Positions 54,369 through 62,042 of a DNA stretch of 64,000 nt are shown piece after piece. A program made the translations under genes and the position numbers. The stretch is from the NCBI RefSeq assembly GCF_014646655.1, contig NZ_BMNR01000005.1:1-64000 (forward strand). Reading direction: 5' to 3'. Source of the stretch: Yeosuana aromativorans (GTDB taxonomy: Bacteria > Bacteroidota > Bacteroidia > Flavobacteriales > Flavobacteriaceae). The notes under the pieces were generated by a model, which was not told where the DNA came from, did not search any database, and saw only the letters and a program-made list of their open reading frames with translations. Numbering within the stretch: position 1 is the stretch's first letter; the number at the start of each line of letters is the position of its first letter.

Positions 54369-55393
54369 TGGATATTCAAAAATTAGGGTATGATAGTATT
54401 AATCTAGGTCACGGTAGTGGTGGACTTATGACCAGGGATTTATTGGACAACATGATATTTAACACTTTTAGTAATCCTTTTTTGAATCAAAAACACGATG
54501 GTTCCATTGTGAAATTTAATAATCCCATAGCTATTTCCACTGATAGTTTTGTAGTGTCCCCCATTTTTTTTAAAGGCGGAAACATTGGTGAATTGGCAGT
54601 TAACGGTACGGTGAATGATGTGGCTATGTGCGGAGCCATACCAAAATATTTATCACTTGCCTTTATTATCGAGGAAGGATTGAAAATCAATGAGTTTAGG
54701 GATATTTTAAATTCAATAAAAAAGGCGGCTGATACAAGTCAAGTTCAAATTATTACTGGTGATACCAAAGTTGTTGAACGCGGAAAAGGCGATAAGATTT
54801 TTATAAATACCACGGGATTTGGGGAAGTACATCCAAAAGCCAATATTTCAACTGACAATATTAAGGTAGGCGATAAAATCATTCTTAACGGACAGATAGC
54901 CCAACATGGTATGGCCATCATGTCACAACGGCAAGGTTTGGAGTTTGAATCAGATATCATCAGTGATACAACCAATTTAAATTTCTTGATAAAGGATTTG
55001 TTGGATAGGTTTGGTAAAGACATTCATTTTTTTAGAGATCCTACGCGTGGTGGGTTATCCAGTGTGTTATCTGAAATAGCAACCGATATAAACAATGGCA
55101 TATTAATTTTTGAAAACAAATTGCCTATTGAAAAACAAGTGGCTGCTGCTTGTGAAATCTTAGGATTAGATCCGTTATATGTAGCCAATGAAGGTGTTTT
55201 TTTAACGATTGTTGAAGCCTCCATTGCAGATGAGGTTGTTGACTTGATGCGCAAGGATGATAAAGGGAAAAATGCGGTTTGTATTGGCGAGATTACTAAA
55301 GACCATTCAGGAAAAGTAGTCATGAACAGCCATATAGGTGGCAAACGTATTGTGAGTCCACTTATGGGGGAACAGCTTCCAAGGATTTGTTAG
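54368..55393 (+). CDS. hypE: carbamoyl dehydratase HypE
   Basis: This encodes 341 residues of the PurM/AIRS fold. LGHGSGGLMTRDLL opens the protein, AISTDSFVVSP and NGTVNDVAMCGA form the nucleotide site, and the C-terminus PRIC ends in the conserved Cys that carries the thiocarboxamide/thiocyanate. It dehydrates the HypF product to the cyanide ligand. It converges with the nickel permease gene, overlapping by 4 bases at the stops. Confidence 0.96.
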   Translation: MDIQKLGYDSINLGHGSGGLMTRDLLDNMIFNTFSNPFLNQKHDGSIVKFNNPIAISTDSFVVSPIFFKGGNIGELAVNGTVNDVAMCGAIPKYLSLAFIIEEGLKINEFRDILNSIKKAADTSQVQIITGDTKVVERGKGDKIFINTTGFGEVHPKANISTDNIKVGDKIILNGQIAQHGMAIMSQRQGLEFESDIISDTTNLNFLIKDLLDRFGKDIHFFRDPTRGGLSSVLSEIATDINNGILIFENKLPIEKQVAAACEILGLDPLYVANEGVFLTIVEASIADEVVDLMRKDDKGKNAVCIGEITKDHSGKVVMNSHIGGKRIVSPLMGEQLPRIC

Positions 55394-56094
55394 TGTTTAA
55401 AAATCCAGAACACACCTATTGCAAAAGCAAATACGCCTCCGGTTAACCTAATTCCGTTAAAAAATAAGTCATTATGGCCACTTTTTGCCAAAGATGAAAT
55501 CTTTCCAATTATTACTGCAAATGTTGTCATAGCCAAAATAATTCCAATGCCAAAGGCGACCACATACAGTATAGCATCCCATTGGTTTTTGAATCCTAAA
55601 ACTGGAAGAAAAAGCAAAAAATGGGCAATTCCGGCTAAGCCGTGTAAAAATCCAATAGAAAATGACGAGAAGCTATTTTGTTTAAGGTCTTTGCTATGCG
55701 TGTGACTATGGGTTTGATGTGTTGTATGAACGTGTTCATGTTTGTGGATTATAGGGTTGTTTTCCACATGAACATGAAGATGCTTATGTTCTTTGTGTTT
55801 TTTAAAAAGCCTATAAAATGCCCAAAACGCAATGCCAATCAGTACCAAGCCGACCAACTGCTCACTGTGATTAGATATTTTTTCAACGGGTATAAATCCC
55901 TTAAAAACGGTAAATAATATGCCAATAGCTAGCATACCTACTATATGGCCAATGCCCCAAGAAAGTCCAATCTTCCAAGCTCTTTTTTTAGATTCAACAG
56001 CAAAAGGCATGACCGCAGCTAAGTGATCCGGTCCCGTTATCACATGTAATATTGATGCTATTAATCCAGCAAAAAAAGGAAATGTTGCAATCAT
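55390..56094 (-). CDS. nickel-permease-like membrane protein (UreH/HupE/NicO type)
   Basis: This encodes 234 residues with about six membrane helices. The first helix contains HVITGPDHLAAV, the His-x4-Asp-His motif seen in nickel/cobalt and UreH-like carriers. A His-rich cytoplasmic loop (about residues 100-135) can bind metal, and GFLHGLAGIAHFLLF repeats the motif in the second half. Location next to hyp genes and control by the same operator type support nickel supply for the hydrogenase. TauE/SafE-like annotation is an alternative. Confidence 0.78.
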   Translation of the reverse strand: MIATFPFFAGLIASILHVITGPDHLAAVMPFAVESKKRAWKIGLSWGIGHIVGMLAIGILFTVFKGFIPVEKISNHSEQLVGLVLIGIAFWAFYRLFKKHKEHKHLHVHVENNPIIHKHEHVHTTHQTHSHTHSKDLKQNSFSSFSIGFLHGLAGIAHFLLFLPVLGFKNQWDAILYVVAFGIGIILAMTTFAVIIGKISSLAKSGHNDLFFNGIRLTGGVFAFAIGVFWIFKH

Positions 56095-56200
56095 TCTTTA
56101 TGCTTTATATATCTTATGTATGGATTAAATATGGTTGTATAAAAATGTCTATATTATTAAAATTCAAACAATTTTTATGACCATATTTCATCAACTATAT

Positions 56201-56244
56201 TAAAAGTAAATGATGTATTTGTTTCAAAACATGATTTTTATCAT
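56201..56244 (-). promoter_or_regulatory. CRP/FNR-like site and promoter of the nickel permease gene
   Basis: Palindrome ATGATttttATCAT (56231-56244), centre 56237.5. Minus-strand -7-like element TACTTTTA at 56201-56208, centre 56204.5, again exactly 33 bases away. The leader to the ATG at 56094 would be about 100 bases. Confidence 0.68.
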
Positions 56245-56295
56245 AGAAGACTTAAATATGTTGTGATTTATGTTTTTTACTTAACAATACATTTA

Positions 56296-56303
56296 TATAT
56301 TTG
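56296..56303 (+). promoter_or_regulatory. -7 element of the tRNA-Arg gene
   Basis: TATATTTG fits TAnnTTTG and lies about 83 bases before the tRNA. No clear -33 TTG is seen. Confidence 0.45.
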
Positions 56304-56385
56304 CACCTCCAAATACAAAAATCCATTTGTAATTGGAGCATCATAATAGAATTTAGTTTTTAAATAAGCTTTATTTTTATGATAT

Positions 56386-56459
56386 GGTCGCGTAGCTCAG
56401 CTGGATAGAGCATCTGCCTTCTAAGCAGACGGTCACAGGTTCGAATCCTGTCGCGATCA
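56386..56459 (+). tRNA. tRNA-Arg (anticodon UCU)
   Basis: A full cloverleaf of 74 bases. The acceptor stem GGTCGCG pairs with CGCGATC (one G-U), discriminator A at 56459. The D arm is in AGCTCAGCTGGATAGAGC, anticodon stem TCTGC/GCAGA with loop CTTCTAA (anticodon TCT at 56420-56422), and the T arm is in CAGGTTCGAATCCTG. CCA is not encoded. It is intact, with no sign of an inserted element at its 3' end. Confidence 0.97.
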
Positions 56460-56462
56460 CAA

Positions 56463-56492
56463 AAGGCCTTACTAATTAGTGAGGCTTTTTTG
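56463..56492. terminator. intrinsic terminator after tRNA-Arg
   Basis: GCCTTACT (56466-56473) pairs with AGTGAGGC (56478-56485) with one G-U, followed by seven T. It can also serve the converging GH16 gene. Confidence 0.75.
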
Positions 56493-56521
56493 TTTTAATT
56501 ACTTCATGAGAACCACTTCTT

Positions 56522-57400
56522 TTATTCTTTCTTCTGATAAACCCTAACATAATCAACTTCATATTGAATAGGAAATTTTGAGTTTTCTGGATTGCCACCA
56601 TTAGAGCCGATGGCCAGATTAAGCAATAAAAAATGTTTTTGTAAAAAGGGGTTAAAGCCATCCGGATTTATTGTGTCTTCTAGTGCGATTATGTTTACCA
56701 AATAATCATCTAGATATAGCTTAATGGATTCCTTATCCCAATCCATGCGCCAAACATGGAATTTCTCAACCCATTTAGGGTCTTGGTCTAAGAAGTATTT
56801 TAAAGGAATAACCGTGCTGTCCCATAACGGTCCGTTTTTATCATTCAAATAAGCAGCATTGGCTAAAATACTTTGTTTATTGTTTTTAATGTAAAACTCT
56901 AAAATATCAATTTCTCCATTGGCTGGCCAAGGCTTATCAACGCCTAAAGTCCAAATGGCAGGCCAAGAGCCTTTTGTGGAGTCTATCCGGGCTCTAATTT
57001 CAAATCTTCCAAATTTCCAACTTGCTTTTTTATCTGTGTTTATGGAAGCCGATGTATAATTAGCATATTTCCTGTTTAGTCGCCAGTTTTCACTTAGGGA
57101 ATCATATGCTGTATTTAATTTGGTCTCTCTTTTTCCCTCAATAAGCAAGACACCATTTTTGCAAACAGCATTATCAGATTGATACCATTGTAATTCTTCA
57201 TTTCTAACAAAACCTATTTCATGATTCCATTTTAAGGAATCAGGTTTGCCGTTATAATTAAATTCATCATGCCAAACTAACTCATAACCTTTGATTTTTT
57301 TTGGTTTATCATTGTCCGGCATGAAAGCCTTGTTATTTTGTGCAAAAAATATAGATGGAATTAAAATGACAAGTAAAATAGAAAAAGTGATTTTATTCAT
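56522..57400 (-). CDS. GH16-family glycoside hydrolase, secreted (third copy, outside the PUL)
   Basis: This encodes about 292 residues from the ATG at 57400, chosen for the signal peptide (MNKITFSILLVILIPSIFFAQ). The open frame extends further upstream, but that overlaps the next gene and adds an unlikely 42 residues. Catalytic motif GEIDILEFY, preceded by RFEIRARIDSTKGSWPAIW and followed by HFLLLNLAIGSNGG. It is diverged from the two PUL copies and has longer loops, so another substrate is likely. It lies 73 bases after the PNPOx-like gene. Confidence 0.88.
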   Translation of the reverse strand: MNKITFSILLVILIPSIFFAQNNKAFMPDNDKPKKIKGYELVWHDEFNYNGKPDSLKWNHEIGFVRNEELQWYQSDNAVCKNGVLLIEGKRETKLNTAYDSLSENWRLNRKYANYTSASINTDKKASWKFGRFEIRARIDSTKGSWPAIWTLGVDKPWPANGEIDILEFYIKNNKQSILANAAYLNDKNGPLWDSTVIPLKYFLDQDPKWVEKFHVWRMDWDKESIKLYLDDYLVNIIALEDTINPDGFNPFLQKHFLLLNLAIGSNGGNPENSKFPIQYEVDYVRVYQKKE

Positions 57401-57473
57401 AGAAATCATATTAATAATAAATGTAAATATAATTTTAGAATAAAAACAAATTGTAATGATTATAAACTTGGTG

Positions 57474-57929
57474 TTAAGATGTTCGTTGTCTTCCAATAAT
57501 ATCCTGAACGTTGATGCGGTATACAATTGGAATGTTTCCAGAATTTATTTTACTTGAAAAGGAATCAATAGCCTTGGTGTCTATTCCTTTTTGTCTGGCC
57601 ATAAGGTTTTTAACATGTTGGGCAAATTTGTGCAAATACATTTTAGCGGCACTGCCATTGAGTTCTTCAAAAGTGCCATGAACCAAAACCGACATCCAAT
57701 TATTCAGTGATTCAATATTTTCTATTTGAAAAGCAACAGATTGGTTGGCTCTCATAGCCTTTATCTTATGGCCTTCACCTGAGTAACTAATAATGGCATT
57801 TTCAGAAGTGTCATAATAATAAGTTACAGGAACTATGTAAGGTGTATCTCCATGAAGATAGGCTAAATGGCCAATATAATGATCGGTAAGTGTTTTTGTA
57901 GATTCTTTATGAGTCATCTTGTCTATCAT
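57474..57929 (-). CDS. pyridoxamine 5'-phosphate oxidase-like flavin-binding protein
   Basis: This encodes 151 residues of the split-barrel flavin-binding fold: LTDHYIGHLAYLHGDTPYIVPVTYYYD, IISYSGEGHKIKAMR (phosphate-binding region), and WMSVLVHGTFEEL. It belongs to the small PNPOx-like group often found in nitric-oxide or anaerobic-stress regulons; the actual substrate is unknown. Its promoter carries the same operator arrangement as the hydrogenase genes. Confidence 0.82.
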   Translation of the reverse strand: MIDKMTHKESTKTLTDHYIGHLAYLHGDTPYIVPVTYYYDTSENAIISYSGEGHKIKAMRANQSVAFQIENIESLNNWMSVLVHGTFEELNGSAAKMYLHKFAQHVKNLMARQKGIDTKAIDSFSSKINSGNIPIVYRINVQDIIGRQRTS

Positions 57930-57984
57930 GACGGTTGGTATAAATTTGAAATATAAATCAATTCTTTTAACAATTTGGTGAATT

Positions 57985-58029
57985 GAAATGTATCAATAAT
58001 TATGGTTTTATACTATGATAAAAATCATA
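57985..58029 (-). promoter_or_regulatory. CRP/FNR-like site and promoter of the PNPOx-like gene
   Basis: The palindrome TATGATaaaaATCATA (58014-58029), centre 58021.5. Minus-strand -7-like element TACATTTC (57985-57992), centre 57988.5: exactly 33 bases. On the plus strand the matching position reads CAAATTTA at 32 bases, a poorer element, so control of the kinase operon from this site is possible but less certain. Confidence 0.65.
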
Positions 58030-58201
58030 AAAAAACATGTGTAGTAAAACAAATTTAAAACATCAACAATCGTGTAATCAATAGATTACAAATTCAAGTA
58101 CAACATATAATTTAATTAGTCAGGCGTTGTAATACTTTCTTTTTAGGAACTTTGTTTATTTTTCGTATTTTTAATCAATCAATTTCAACCAAAATAACGA
58201 G

Positions 58202-59446
58202 ATGTTTCGTAAAGACCAGGATGTTTTTAATATACTTTTTGAAGCTGTTTCCGAAGGTGTTATTGTTGTTGATGATTTTCAAAATATTGTAGCAACCAAT
58301 GTTTCGGTTGAACAAATGTTTGGTTATGCCCCTAAAGAACTTATTGGCAAGCATCTCAACACACTAATTCCACAAAAATATCATACAGGCCATGACAAAT
58401 ATTTTAAAAATTTTATCAAGGAAGATGTCAGCAGAAAAATGGGTATTGGTCGTGATCTTAACGGAATAAGAAAGGATTCTACTATGTTTCCCGTAGAAAT
58501 TGGTCTTAACCCTTTTGAGATTTATGGGGAACGGTATGTAATGGCCTTGGTAATTGATGTTTCAATCAGAAAAAAGCAGGAACAGGAGATTTTGGAATTG
58601 AACATGCAACTAGAGGAAAAAGTTTTGAAACGCACAAAAGAGCTTAGCAATGCCGTTAGTGAGTTAAAAGTTTTAAACCAAGAATTAGAGGAGGAAAATA
58701 AAAAGCGTATTGAAGCCGAAAGAAAGACCAAAAAAGCCTTGAAAAAGGAGATAGAACTCAACGAGCTTAAAACTAAATTCTTATCATTGGTATCACACGA
58801 ATTTAAAACACCTTTAAGCGGTATTTTAACCTCAACAATGCTTTTGGGAAAGTATAAACTTACCGAACAACAAGAAAATAGGGATAAACATATAAAAACC
58901 ATTACAGACCGCGTACATTACCTCAACAATATTTTAAATGATTTCTTATCCATTGACAAGTTGGAAACAGGAAAAATAAAATACAACTATAGTGAGTTTA
59001 AACTAAGCAAAGTGCTCAATGAAGTTGTTTATAATTGTAATCTGTTATTAAAGCAAGGTCAAAAAATAAAATATCCTGATAATATTGACGACATGTCCTT
59101 ATATCAAGATGAAAAAATTGTTGAGCTCACGTTATCCAATTTAATACATAATGCTATAAAATATTCGCCAGAAAACACGGTTATTGATATTGATGTGAGG
59201 CAAAATTATGAAAAGACCACATTTGACATCACTGATCAAGGTATTGGAATTCCAGAAAAGGACCAAAAAAATATTTTTAATCGTTATTTTAGGGCAGAAA
59301 ATGCCTTATTGACCCAAGGAACCGGAATAGGATTAAATATTGTAAAAACACATTTAGAAAATTTAGGAGGAAACATTAAGTTTGCCAGTGAAGAAAGCAA
59401 AGGAACCAGATTTACTGTAACCATACCAAATACAGCTATAAAATGA
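58202..59446 (+). CDS. PAS-domain sensor histidine kinase
   Basis: This encodes 414 residues without membrane helices. It has a PAS domain (about 8-125, with VEQMFGYAPKELIGKHLN), a coiled coil (about 130-190), a HisKA domain with the phospho-acceptor His199 (LVSHEFKTPLSG) and a HATPase domain (about 300-412; NLIHNAIKYSP, DQGIGIPEKD, GTGIGLNIVK). A cytoplasmic PAS sensor fits an internal redox, haem or oxygen signal, but ligand residues cannot be assigned. It overlaps the response regulator by 4 bases and should phosphorylate it. Confidence 0.93.
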   Translation: MFRKDQDVFNILFEAVSEGVIVVDDFQNIVATNVSVEQMFGYAPKELIGKHLNTLIPQKYHTGHDKYFKNFIKEDVSRKMGIGRDLNGIRKDSTMFPVEIGLNPFEIYGERYVMALVIDVSIRKKQEQEILELNMQLEEKVLKRTKELSNAVSELKVLNQELEEENKKRIEAERKTKKALKKEIELNELKTKFLSLVSHEFKTPLSGILTSTMLLGKYKLTEQQENRDKHIKTITDRVHYLNNILNDFLSIDKLETGKIKYNYSEFKLSKVLNEVVYNCNLLLKQGQKIKYPDNIDDMSLYQDEKIVELTLSNLIHNAIKYSPENTVIDIDVRQNYEKTTFDITDQGIGIPEKDQKNIFNRYFRAENALLTQGTGIGLNIVKTHLENLGGNIKFASEESKGTRFTVTIPNTAIK

Positions 59447-60498
59447 AAAAAGTATTATTGATAGAAGACGATATTGTTCTAAGGGAAAACACAGCAGAAC
59501 TTTTGGAATTATCAGGATATCATGTAGAAACAGCATCTAATGGTAGAGCTGGGGTTGAGGTAGCCAAAAAGTATATGCCAAATGTTATAGTGTGCGATAT
59601 CATGATGCCAGAACTTGATGGCTATGGTGTTTTGGAAACTTTGTCAAAAAACGAGATTACTAAATACATTCCGTTTATTTTCCTTTCAGCCAAGACAGAA
59701 CGACAAGATATTAGAAAGGGCATGGATCTTGGTGCAGATGATTATATCACAAAACCATTTAATGAAACAGAACTTGTCAGTGCCATAGAAAGCCGTTTGG
59801 CCAAAGTAGCAATACTACATGACGAGCGCTTACAAAAAGGCACTGATGAAAATGATAGCGCTCAAGATGAAATAAGAACCCTAAACGATTTAAAGAATTT
59901 TTTTGATGATAATGGAAAAACATTTCATTATTCAAAAGGCGATATTATTTATGAAGAAGGAAACAATTCCAATTACATTTATTTGATACGTAAAGGCGTT
60001 GTTAAAAACTTCAAGTTTGACCAAGATGGTAAAGAGCTTACCACTAATTTGTACCAAGAGGATGAATTGTTTGGATATACATCATTCATGCAAAATATTC
60101 CATACCAAGAATCGGCCACAGCCATACAAGATACTGAACTGGTAGGGGTTTCCAAGCAAGAATTAAAGGACGTATTGGATAATAACCACAAAATAACACT
60201 AGAGCTTATTCAATTGTTAACGGATGACCTTTCTGGAGCCAGGGACCAGTTGTTGGATATGGCCTACAGTTCTGTAAACAAAAAAACAGCATCAACAATT
60301 CTCAAGTTTGCTGAAAAATTAAATAATAAATCAGGAGAAGCCATCAGAATTTCAAGAAATGACCTAGCCAGTGTTGCTGGCATTGCCACAGAAACGTTGA
60401 TTAGAACTTTATCAAGTTTTAAAAAAGATGGTCTTATTGAAATTGAGGCCAGAAACATTAAGATTTTGGACCTTGAAAGGCTTCAGCAAATAAACTAA
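59443..60498 (+). CDS. response regulator fused to a CRP/FNR-type cNMP-fold and HTH
   Basis: This encodes 351 residues. The receiver domain (about 1-120) has phospho-acceptor Asp52 in VCDIMMPELDG and Lys in YITKPF. A cyclic-nucleotide-binding-like beta-roll (about 145-260: YSKGDIIYEEGN, YIYLIRKGVV, LFGYTSFM) and a CRP-type winged helix follow (about 280-345), with recognition helix ATETLIRTLSSFKKDGLI. The Glu-Thr-x-x-Arg pattern in that helix matches FNR/CRP contacts with TGA half sites. The FNR cysteine cluster is absent, so input comes through phosphorylation. It is the likely protein behind the palindromes at 46619, 56231, 58014, 60535 and 61465. Confidence 0.92.
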   Translation: MKKVLLIEDDIVLRENTAELLELSGYHVETASNGRAGVEVAKKYMPNVIVCDIMMPELDGYGVLETLSKNEITKYIPFIFLSAKTERQDIRKGMDLGADDYITKPFNETELVSAIESRLAKVAILHDERLQKGTDENDSAQDEIRTLNDLKNFFDDNGKTFHYSKGDIIYEEGNNSNYIYLIRKGVVKNFKFDQDGKELTTNLYQEDELFGYTSFMQNIPYQESATAIQDTELVGVSKQELKDVLDNNHKITLELIQLLTDDLSGARDQLLDMAYSSVNKKTASTILKFAEKLNNKSGEAIRISRNDLASVAGIATETLIRTLSSFKKDGLIEIEARNIKILDLERLQQIN

Positions 60499-60534
60499 TA
60501 TCCAACTTATCAAAATGCACATCGCAGGCCAAAT

Positions 60535-60578
60535 ATGATTAATATCATTTTTTGAGTTACATCTTGCACATATTTTTG
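60535..60578 (+). promoter_or_regulatory. CRP/FNR-like site and promoter of the universal stress gene
   Basis: ATGATtaatATCAT (60535-60548), centre 60541.5. TATTTTTG, a perfect TAnnTTTG (60571-60578), centre 60574.5: 33 bases. The expected start near 60582 leaves a leader of about 18 bases to the ATG at 60600. Confidence 0.75.
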
Positions 60579-60599
60579 TTTCTTAATTGATGCGATGAA

Positions 60600-61439
60600 A
60601 TGAGAAACATTTTAATACCAACCGATTTTTCAGAAAATTCATGGAATGCCATTGTTTATGCACTCAATTTTTTTGAAGGTACGCCATGTAATTTTTACTT
60701 TTTGCATGTTAATACCATCAATACCCTTGTTGGTGTTGAAACCACCTATATACCAACCCAAAGCGTGATTAATGAAGCTTTTGTAAAACCTTCAAAAACA
60801 CAGTTAACAGAACTCTTAAACCGTATCAATACCTTATCATTAAAAACTGAGCATCACTTTTTTACATTATCAGATTGCAACTATTTTATTGACTCCATTA
60901 GAAAACATGTTTCTGAAAATAAAATTGATATGATTGTAATGGGAACCAAAGGTGCTTCTGGGTTAAAAAAATTGATTATAGGAAGCAACACGGGCGACGT
61001 TATAACTCGTGTGCACTGCTCTACACTGGTAGTCCCTGAAAATGCTAAATATTCAGACCCAAAAGAAATTGCGTTCCCAACAGATTTCTCTTCATTTTAT
61101 TCAACAAAGTTGTTAAAACCAGTATTGGAGATACTTGAAAAGCACAAAGCAGCAATTAGTGTGTTGCACATCAACAAAAAAGGGAGTAAATTAAATTTAG
61201 ACCAGCAAATCAACAAAGGTTATTTAGAAGATTATTTTGCCAATAACAATTATAATTTTTACCATTTAACTAATAATCATATTGAGGACGCAATAGAATC
61301 TTTTGTTGAAGCACATGGCGTAAATTTAATCACTATGGTTGCTAAAAATTTAAATTATTTTCAACGCATATTATTTCATCCCACCGTTCAGCAAATCAGC
61401 TATCACACAGACATTCCGTTTTTGGTGTTGCATGAATAG
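60600..61439 (+). CDS. tandem universal stress protein (UspA family)
   Basis: This encodes 279 residues, two Usp domains in tandem. Domain 1 (about 1-145): NILIPTDFSENSWNAIVYAL and IVMGTKGASGLKKLIIGSN with the ATP-binding G-x2-G-x9-G-like pattern. Domain 2 (about 155-278): IAFPTDFSSFYSTKLLKPV, more diverged and lacking a clear nucleotide motif. Such proteins rise under oxygen limitation and other stress. The promoter carries the CRP/FNR-like site, and the regulator genes lie immediately upstream. Confidence 0.92.
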   Translation: MRNILIPTDFSENSWNAIVYALNFFEGTPCNFYFLHVNTINTLVGVETTYIPTQSVINEAFVKPSKTQLTELLNRINTLSLKTEHHFFTLSDCNYFIDSIRKHVSENKIDMIVMGTKGASGLKKLIIGSNTGDVITRVHCSTLVVPENAKYSDPKEIAFPTDFSSFYSTKLLKPVLEILEKHKAAISVLHINKKGSKLNLDQQINKGYLEDYFANNNYNFYHLTNNHIEDAIESFVEAHGVNLITMVAKNLNYFQRILFHPTVQQISYHTDIPFLVLHE

Positions 61440-61464
61440 GACCTCTTTTAAAATGTACAAAACC

Positions 61465-61507
61465 TGACTTTTGTCATTTTTTTTCACTTGTAAAGTGATT
61501 AAATTTA
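61465..61507 (+). promoter_or_regulatory. CRP/FNR-like site and promoter upstream of a terminator
   Basis: TGACttttGTCA (61465-61476), centre 61470.5, with the same half-site as the hydrogenase operator. TAAATTTA (61500-61507), centre 61503.5, is again 33 bases away and identical to the hydrogenase -7 element. A start near 61511 would lead into the terminator at 61535-61583. Confidence 0.65.
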
Positions 61508-61510
61508 TCC

Positions 61511-61583
61511 TAATTATTTTATAGCAATTTTTTGAAAGGCAGAAGGTAATAATGGAAGGATATTGCTTTCTGTCTTTTTTTTC
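61511..61583 (+). ncRNA. candidate small RNA under CRP/FNR-type control
   Basis: Between the predicted promoter (-7 at 61500-61507) and the next gene lies a strong intrinsic terminator. AAAGGCAGAAGG (61535-61546) pairs over 12 positions, two of them G-U, with CTTTCTGTCTTT (61566-61577) and runs into TTTTT. A transcript of about 70-75 bases would result. It could be a free small RNA, or an attenuator in the leader of the gene at 61599. Only promoter and terminator geometry support it. Confidence 0.4.
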
Positions 61584-61598
61584 TAATTCAAAGCAGCC

Positions 61599-62042
61599 AT
61601 GAAAGTAGTTAAAACATCACCAGTTTACATAGAATGGCTTAATGCTGAAATGATGCACGAGGAGTCTGTAAAATGGCTTTCTGAATTAAAGTTTATTAAA
61701 GATGAAGAGCGTTTCTTTGAAGATTTAATAAAACTGTTTACCCTTCAACTGATTGATTCAAAAAACTTCTCAAAAAGTAAGGATACTGTAAAGCTTTTAA
61801 AAGCACTTCGCCTTAAAAACCAAGAGCTTATCAATGCTATTATTGTTCATGAAAAGGAACTTAAAATAATGGTAGATGGCAAGAACCAATTAAAAGAAGA
61901 AGCGGCCTATAAAGAAGAGCATAGAGACTTGCTGATTTTGGTCAAACGGTATTTTAAAGAATACAGAAAGCTCAAAATACAGCTTTTTAAAACCATCAAA
62001 GATATAATGAAGAGTGAAAAACAAAAACGATTATTGCCCTAA
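61599..62042 (+). CDS. hypothetical small coiled protein
   Basis: This encodes 147 residues, charged and almost entirely helical, with a probable long coiled region (about 60-145; LRLKNQELINAIIVHEKELK). No export signal or known domain. It lies downstream of a CRP/FNR-like promoter and a terminator-like hairpin, so read-through may be regulated. Its 3' end overlaps the converging methyltransferase gene by 12 bases. I do not recognise the family. Confidence 0.72.
   Translation: MKVVKTSPVYIEWLNAEMMHEESVKWLSELKFIKDEERFFEDLIKLFTLQLIDSKNFSKSKDTVKLLKALRLKNQELINAIIVHEKELKIMVDGKNQLKEEAAYKEEHRDLLILVKRYFKEYRKLKIQLFKTIKDIMKSEKQKRLLP

Noticed and set aside
56386..56459. tRNA-Arg as the insertion point of an element
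   Set aside because: The tRNA is intact and its 3' end is not repeated elsewhere in the window. No recombinase gene lies beside it.
58014..58057. CRP/FNR-like site as activator of the kinase-regulator operon
   Set aside because: The plus-strand element CAAATTTA is at 32 bases and fits the -7 consensus poorly. Only the minus-strand promoter is claimed; autoregulation is left open.
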